In this document: piece after piece, positions 59,301 through 64,000 of the stretch
Layout of the letters: every line of letters begins with the position of its first letter
Numbering within the stretch: position 1 is the stretch's first letter
NCBI GenBank assembly: GCA_026874595.1
Contig: CM049307.1
Coordinates: forward strand, 52,511,370 to 52,575,369
Length of the DNA: 64,000 nucleotides
Reading direction: 5' to 3'
From: Sipunculus nudus
Taxonomy: Eukaryota > Annelida > Sipuncula > Golfingiida > Sipunculidae
Notes under the pieces: model-generated
Told to the model about the DNA's origin: nothing
Database searches by the model: none
Seen by the model: only the letters and a program-made list of their open reading frames with translations
Position numbers and translations under genes: made by a program

Positions 59301-62300
59301 TCATGAGTAAGGGGAGTAGATTTTTTCAAAACTGTAAATTCTGTTGAATTAAATATCTACAGAATGCAACTGCTTAATGCTGTTTAAAACATACAGTACA
59401 ACAGAGGAATATTTCACAAATGAGATCACTGAAAAGCAGATAGACAAGGAATATTCAACAAAGATCATCAAATAAAATCATTAAATCATCAAAAATTATC
59501 AAATAAAAATAAGCATTTTTTCACATTTGCTACATATAATCAACAAAAGAATCAACAAAATCAAAAAGAAGAAAATAATAAAATTATTATGTATAAATAT
59601 CAAGCTGTCAATCAATCGTAGTGAAATCATGTAAGGTTGTATAGCTGGTGCAGACTTAGCAAGGCATAATGCATTACAATTATGACAGCACACACAGGTT
59701 TATTATATTTTTAAGTGCAGGGCACACACACGGTACATGCAGATGTTAAGACAATGTTATACGGGGTTATACAAAGTGATATACCTGTCTAAAAAATGCT
59801 TCTGGCGTCATCTAGTGAAAAAACAAAAGTCAGTGCATCACAGGTGTTACCTAGGTGATCTATATTATATGTGTAACCATGGTGATCTGCATCACATAGT
59901 TGCCTGGGTGATTACATAGGTAACCAAGGTGAGCTGCATCAATTGTGTTACGAAGGTGATGTGTATGGAGTAACCGAGATGACTTGCAATAAACAGATAA
60001 GGAAGGTGGGTAACCAAATGTAACCAAGGTGACCTGCATTATGTGTATCTAGGGAGACCTGCTTCACCTGTTACCATGGTGATCCATATTATGTGTAACC
60101 AAAAAGACTTGCATTATGTGGGTAACTAATTTTATCTTTATTATGTGAGTAACCATGGTGATTTAATTAATACAGTGAGCTGACAGAACAACTCCATATT
60201 ATAAATATAGATAAGTTGGTGTATGTAGATACTGGGAGACTATATTGTGTTTTCATATCTGTTTTCTCAATCTCACTCAGTCCTGGTTCAAACTGTAAGC
60301 ATCTGTAATTTCAGTTTTATGAACTGTTCTCCTATTTACTCTTGCAAGTTGCTACATAATAGTTCATAAGCCAGGCTGTTCTATTAACTGAGTAAATATT
60401 GAACCTTCAGACTGTCTTTTTTTTGTATACATTAACTTTACAGTGTACTTTGTGTCTATGTGTTATCTGGTGGATAACAGGTCCTCGAAGGTTAACTTTG
60501 TGACTTAATGCAAACAAAAAAATTTCATACTAAATAATATTCACTCAAGCTATTCAATGCTAATTAACATTGCCAAATTATGATTAAAACTGACCAATTA
60601 TATTCCTTTGATGTAAAAAGAACTACACTCAAAATTGATTAACTATGGTGCAAACTTGCAAAAGCATGATATCTGATAATGATGCAAGCTAGTGTGATAT
60701 GGCAATCAGAATTTTACATTTCACATATTTGTTAAAGCCAATATTACTGCTGCTTAGTACGTTATCTCATCCCAAATACACACGTGAATGTGAGATGTCA
60801 GCGCATGCTAAACTATGTGCCATTACGTGATAAGCAACTCTTAAAACACACAATCTTGTGACGTAATTCTGTTACATTGTTATGAAAATGTGTTATATAA
60901 AATGGTTATAACTATCAATGTTAGAAATGGAACTTACCTGATTGTAATTCGCATAGTTATGTGACTTGGTCCGTTTCTTGGTTGCTTCGTTTTTCGTATT
61001 TTTTTGCGACCTGGTCAGACCTGGTCTAACTGGCTGCCGATCATGCAGGATATCACTGTGAGGGTCTCCAGTACCCACGGAGATCGCATCATCATGCTTC
61101 AGCAGGACAGACGAGCGGTCGTATATCTTGTCATGAATAGCAAGTCGGCTCGGGGTGAGGTAACTATCTTTATCTCTCCTCCTATCACTGCGATCTGTTC
61201 TGTCTATCTGTTCAGAGTGGGTGTTCAGTGATGTGTAGGTTCTGTTAAAAGCAGCGTCATTGTTGAAAGCGTCTAATGTAGCCTTGGTGCGTTTTCGAGC
61301 AGCAAGAGCTGCAATGTTTCTCGTACTAGTCATAATCATTGCTCGATCTTCCTTGGAACTGGCTCCGGCTTGATTCAAGTCCTTATCAGAGGCTACACGC
61401 GTCTTAATGACTGGAGGGGAAGGGGACCTATTCGTACTACTTCTGCTGCTATTCAGTGTTACCACACTTGATTGTCGTTTGGCTACTGTCAGTGGTGCCA
61501 TCTGTGCAGGGGATCCCCTGCCACCCAGAGATGCAGCAACTTCTTTTCGCTGGGCTGCTCTGATCTCTTTTGCCTTTGGAGACTGTGAGAACAATGCCTC
61601 CTTTGGCCTAATAGAATGTAAACATTATTGTTAACAAGAGGAAGAATTATTTCTGAAAATGTTATTCAAAAGCAGCACTAAATACAAAATATATAATATT
61701 ATATTTACATATATTTCAGGTTTTATTATTGTGAAAGTTATTCACGTGACATATTGCCTTTATTGGCTTAAATATTTGCAGATGTAGTGATTAGTTTAAA
61801 GGTATGCTACGCCAAATGTAACAGTAAATATTGAATAATAAACCAGTAAAAATGGATGACCGAATATTTGGAACTTTTTATACTTATCATCTGTAATATT
61901 ATGTTTTTAAGTCAAAGAGTCTATCAACTGAACTCATGACCATTAAAAATCTCAAGTATATCTATCTAACATAAAATTGGCACAGGTACTTACGTTTCTT
62001 CATATTTGGGGAGCATGTTGATGTTATTGGCTGAGCGTTTCTTGAGCTGCTTACGTGCCACACTATTCGCCCCTCCACTCCGGAATGTTGGTGCATCACT
62101 AAACTTGTCTTGTTCAGACAAACTCTCCGCCTCCAAGAATTTTTTATTAATGCTGGTCACCGATGGAAACTGAAATTAAAACAAAATAAAATTTTAAATT
62201 GTTTGTTTTTGACAGGATTATGCAAAACCTATTTCCATAAAATATTGTGAAGGGGCAGGCAATAAGCTCAAGAATGAAGAGGGGATGTGGTACAATTTTT

Positions 62301-63221
62301 CCCAGTCAAGGTATGCATCCTATGTTTTGCCACTCTAGTTTTCATGTTCCTCATCTCCAGTAAACGTCTACCGTGCAACTTGTCATCTAGGCATTTCTTA
62401 TTCATTAGAAGTTTTCAAGAAGAATTCTGCCTTACATTTGAAATTATTTAAACCTTAATAATTATGGAGCACCTAATTAATGTTAAAAGATATTTAGTAC
62501 TTATGGGGAAATATATGATATTTACCAATAGGCCTTTTTTATGCGGACATCATATGCGGACATCTTTTATAATGAAGAATGATGAATTTCCACAATGTCT
62601 CCTGGATTTCAGGGTTGTCCAAATAATCCAAAACATTATACATACAGGTAGAATTTTCAAATTTTCAAGTTGAAAGTTTGATCTCTTCACAGAACAGGTT
62701 TGGCACATTTGAATTAGTTTTTATTTAGTCTTAAACATAATAGATTTACATGTTTTACATATGTTGACAGAAGGTTCAATTTCAAATACATCACTTAATC
62801 ACATATACATAAATATATAACATACAAAATGTGAGTGACCTTGACCTTGATTTGACCTTTCTTTACTGACCTTGTGAGGGGCCATTCCTGCTCTATCATT
62901 ATCATGTTCTGTATCAAGTGCTGGCACGTTTTCCTCCATGTCACGGGTCTCCTGCATGTACATGTCATACAAGTCTTCCAGCTCTTGTGGGCAGTTCAAC
63001 TTGCGCTCATCCAACAGCACCCTCTGTTGCTGAATAATCTCATCACATAAGCTGCGGTGCTGCTCGTATTTGGCGATGATCATACCCTGCTTGCGGATCT
63101 CGAAGTTTCTAAGCAAACACGACGACTGCATCTCCAGATTCTCAATCTCCAGTTCATGAACCTTACACAGCAGACGCCAAATCTCTAACTGTTCCGCACT
63201 TTTAATTTTTGTAGGTATTAC
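56192..63221 (-). CDS. KIF19: Kinesin-8 (KIF19-type), C-terminal six exons; motor domain outside window
   Basis: KIF19 is a plus-end-directed, microtubule-depolymerising kinesin that limits ciliary length in animals. Exons in transcript order: 63221-62871, 62169-61994, 61607-60938, 57815-57641, 56984-56883, 56328-56192; all GT-AG, phases 0/2/0/1/1 agree, 536 residues plus TAG. Residues 1-95 match vertebrate KIF19 closely (LLCKVHELEIENLEMQS, then YEQHRSLCDEIIQQQR, then ELEDLYDMYMQE). The rest is a basic, Ser/Thr-rich, low-complexity tail, as in the family, with KKFL, KQLKKRS and RRKPVKK clusters that could bind microtubules. The gene converges on the myosin gene across the minisatellite. Confidence 0.88.
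56883..56984 (-). CDS. KIF19: KIF19 exon e
   Basis: DDIREFETAQTPPTTVYQSG then ADRGRGLSVQRKVR. The donor used is AGAG/GTCAGT (phase 1). An alternative CGCAAG/GTCAGA seven bases earlier would put the last exon in a frame that stops early without the basic tail. Confidence 0.75.
57243..57275 (+). repeat. Fragment: right end of the hairpin-ended family
   Basis: CAGCTGAGCATCATGACCCC then TGGGTCATTT matches the right terminus of the family with small changes. The body is not evident. Confidence 0.45.
57370..57600. repeat. Dispersed repeat remnant with a 17-bp tandem run
   Basis: GAAACCTGCATTATGGGACC and ACAGGTGGTCTTATTAGAGA recall the GTGGTC/GACCACC sequences of the MITE at 34773. From 57505 to 57592 ACAGGTGGTCTTATATG is repeated about five times, 40 bases from the end of KIF19 exon d. 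Confidence 0.7.
57641..57815 (-). CDS. KIF19: KIF19 exon d: basic tail segment
   Basis: LAKSSPRRKPVKKVGARGSQ then NGGITGRTTRRSRLPGPIQQ and LVPAGVDLSTYD. Strongly basic at its start. Acceptor ATCATTCAG, donor GATG/GTATGT (phase 1). Confidence 0.83.
59840..60170. repeat. Degenerate tandem repeat (GTAACCAAGGTGACCTGCAT)
   Basis: About ten units of roughly 25 to 35 bp with GTAACCATGGTGATCTGCAT, GTAACCAAGGTGAGCTGCAT and GTAACCAAGGTGACCTGCAT forms. In the 3.1-kb intron between KIF19 exons c and d. Confidence 0.85.
60938..61607 (-). CDS. KIF19: KIF19 exon c: long Ser/basic tail exon
   Basis: 224 codons with the first split (TPKEALFSQSPKAKEIRAAQ ... RTKSHNYANYNQ). Rich in Ser, Arg and Lys, with SPSPPVIKTRV, AARKRTKATLDAF and SDRRRDKDS stretches; predicted disordered. 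The frame is open over 670 bases, well above chance for this AT-rich DNA. Donor CAG/GTAAGT. Confidence 0.87.
61994..62169 (-). CDS. KIF19: KIF19 exon b
   Basis: FPSVTSINKKFLEAESLSEQ then DKFSDAPTFRSGGANSVARK and QLKKRSANNINMLPKYEE. Charged and probably disordered. Acceptor ATTTCAG, donor AAAC/GTAAGT (phase 2). Confidence 0.85.
62871..63221 (-). CDS. KIF19: KIF19 exon a: conserved coiled-coil block
   Basis: 117 codons: VIPTKIKSAEQLEIWRLLCK, VHELEIENLEMQSSCLLRNF, EQHRSLCDEIIQQQRVLLDE, CPQELEDLYDMYMQETRDME, ending GMAPHK. EQHRSLCDEII is the clearest KIF19 signature in the window. Acceptor GTCATTGCAG, donor AAG/GTCAGT. Confidence 0.92.
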
Positions 63222-63424
63222 CTGCAATGACGGTAAATCACAACTATATTGTTCTGAATTTTGCTAAAGAGAAATTGGTGGTAGGCAAGTGAAATTAAAG
63301 TGTTAATTGGGAGACTATTTTATTATATAAATTTGGTCCACAGATCATTTGTACAAGTAGAAATTTAGTCAGGTAAAAGCCCTATGATAAAAATATTTTC
63401 TGTAATATTAATCCCTGCAGTTTA

Positions 63425-64000
63425 AACAAGGGACCTATGGGTCACGGCGCTCAGCTGTTATATATGATAAAAAATATGATTTAGAAATGAGGCACATGCT
63501 GGTTTTGTGTGGTTATAAATATAAGCTGTATTATAAGTTGTTGTTGTTTAGCTTATGTATGGTTTTGATAGTACCTTTGGAGACAGGGAAGAGGATAGAT
63601 ATCATTTATTTTATTAACAAATGGAGTACTATTGTCACACAGATTTTGACTTGGCCATATAACTTATAAGCAGAACATATAAGAGTTTAACTTTTTATTA
63701 AAAAAAATTACAAATATTGTCCCAATATAATTTTTATTAAAAATAACAAGAGAATCGTAAATTTTTTAAAATGAAATAGAACTGAAATGATTATTAAAAT
63801 AAGATTAAAGAATATATTCATGAATGCATTCATGAATACATTTTGAAAGTATTTGCACTGCTATTCATATACTTTCATTTTTACCTGTATTCCCATTCTT
63901 CATGCAAGAAATTTTATAATGGAGTACATATTCATATTTAAATACAATTGCAAAGTATTCGCACCATGTCTGGTATTTATTCAGTTTTCACCGAACAATG
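63425..64000 (-). mobile_element. Hairpin-ended repeat element, copy 7 (reverse, runs out of window)
   Basis: AACAAGGGACCTATGGGTCA then CGGCGCTCAGCTG is the right end seen in reverse. Sequence from there to 64000 is the reverse complement of about 25480-26065 with few differences. It lies in the KIF19 intron upstream of exon a. A 60-codon ORF on the + strand (63487-63669) has a relative on the minus strand at 25820-26053. Confidence 0.75.

Larger units (their letters stand above)
56329..62870 (-). other. KIF19 introns: content outside the listed repeats
   Basis: Introns 56329-56882, 56985-57640, 57816-60937, 61608-61993 and 62170-62870 are AT-rich with no other recognised element. GCCACCTGGTGGCA at about 58901 and CACCACTAGGTGGTG at about 59089 are small palindromic blocks. 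Confidence 0.5.

Noticed and set aside
61004..61634. Plus-strand ORFs opposite KIF19 exon c
   Set aside because: The minus-strand frame has splice sites and phase agreeing with its neighbours; the plus-strand ORFs have neither.

Overview
The window looks like genomic DNA from an invertebrate animal. It is AT-rich, the genes are interrupted by canonical GT-AG introns, and the introns carry many dispersed and tandem repeats. The repeat style (hairpin- or TIR-ended non-autonomous elements with GTCCGTCC-type microsatellites near one end, and internal tandem units holding GGTGGCGCCACC) suggests a lophotrochozoan, probably a bivalve mollusc. The class assignment is inference; the intron-bearing animal genome is plain. 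No tRNA, rRNA, CRISPR array or bacterial or phage-like operon was recognised.

Gene 1 (+ strand, 1933 to 43589) is the 3' part of a non-muscle (zipper/MYH9-10-like) myosin II heavy chain. I placed 28 coding exons whose phases all agree. They join into 1588 residues running from just before the cardiomyopathy loop, through switch II, the relay helix, loop 2, the SH1/SH2 helices, the converter and two IQ motifs, then the whole coiled-coil rod and a short nonhelical tailpiece. The first motor exons (P-loop, switch I) lie left of the window. A 3' UTR of about 2.2 kb ends at an AATAAA followed by GT-rich sequence near 45.87 kb.

Gene 2 (- strand, 63221 down to 56192) is the 3' part of a kinesin-8 of the KIF19 type, converging on gene 1. 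Six exons in consistent phase encode the last 536 residues: a conserved coiled-coil block followed by a basic, Ser-rich tail. The motor domain lies right of the window.

Between the genes is a 5.4-kb minisatellite (about 46.19 to 51.56 kb) built from 45- and 48-bp units with higher-order duplications. Because units are multiples of three, it throws long spurious ORFs on both strands.

The five largest myosin introns (2.8 to 8.8 kb) are exactly those that carry multi-kilobase repeats or transposon-like insertions; every other myosin intron is under 1 kb. The main elements are: a 2.1-kb element with 10-bp TIRs filled by a 145-bp tandem array; a family with a hairpin at one end and a palindromic TGACCCATGGGTCA block at the other (copies near 7.8, 21.5, 23.5, 26.7, 39.9 and 63.4 kb, one apparently nested in another); an eight-unit 336-bp array; and a TA-flanked pogo/Tigger-like MITE. 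The hunt found a triplicated exon end with decoy splice donors, an exon trapped between two 2.6-kb direct repeats, and possible alternative C-termini of the myosin. I did not see a clear new multi-gene system; the repeat families are the least explained part of the window.
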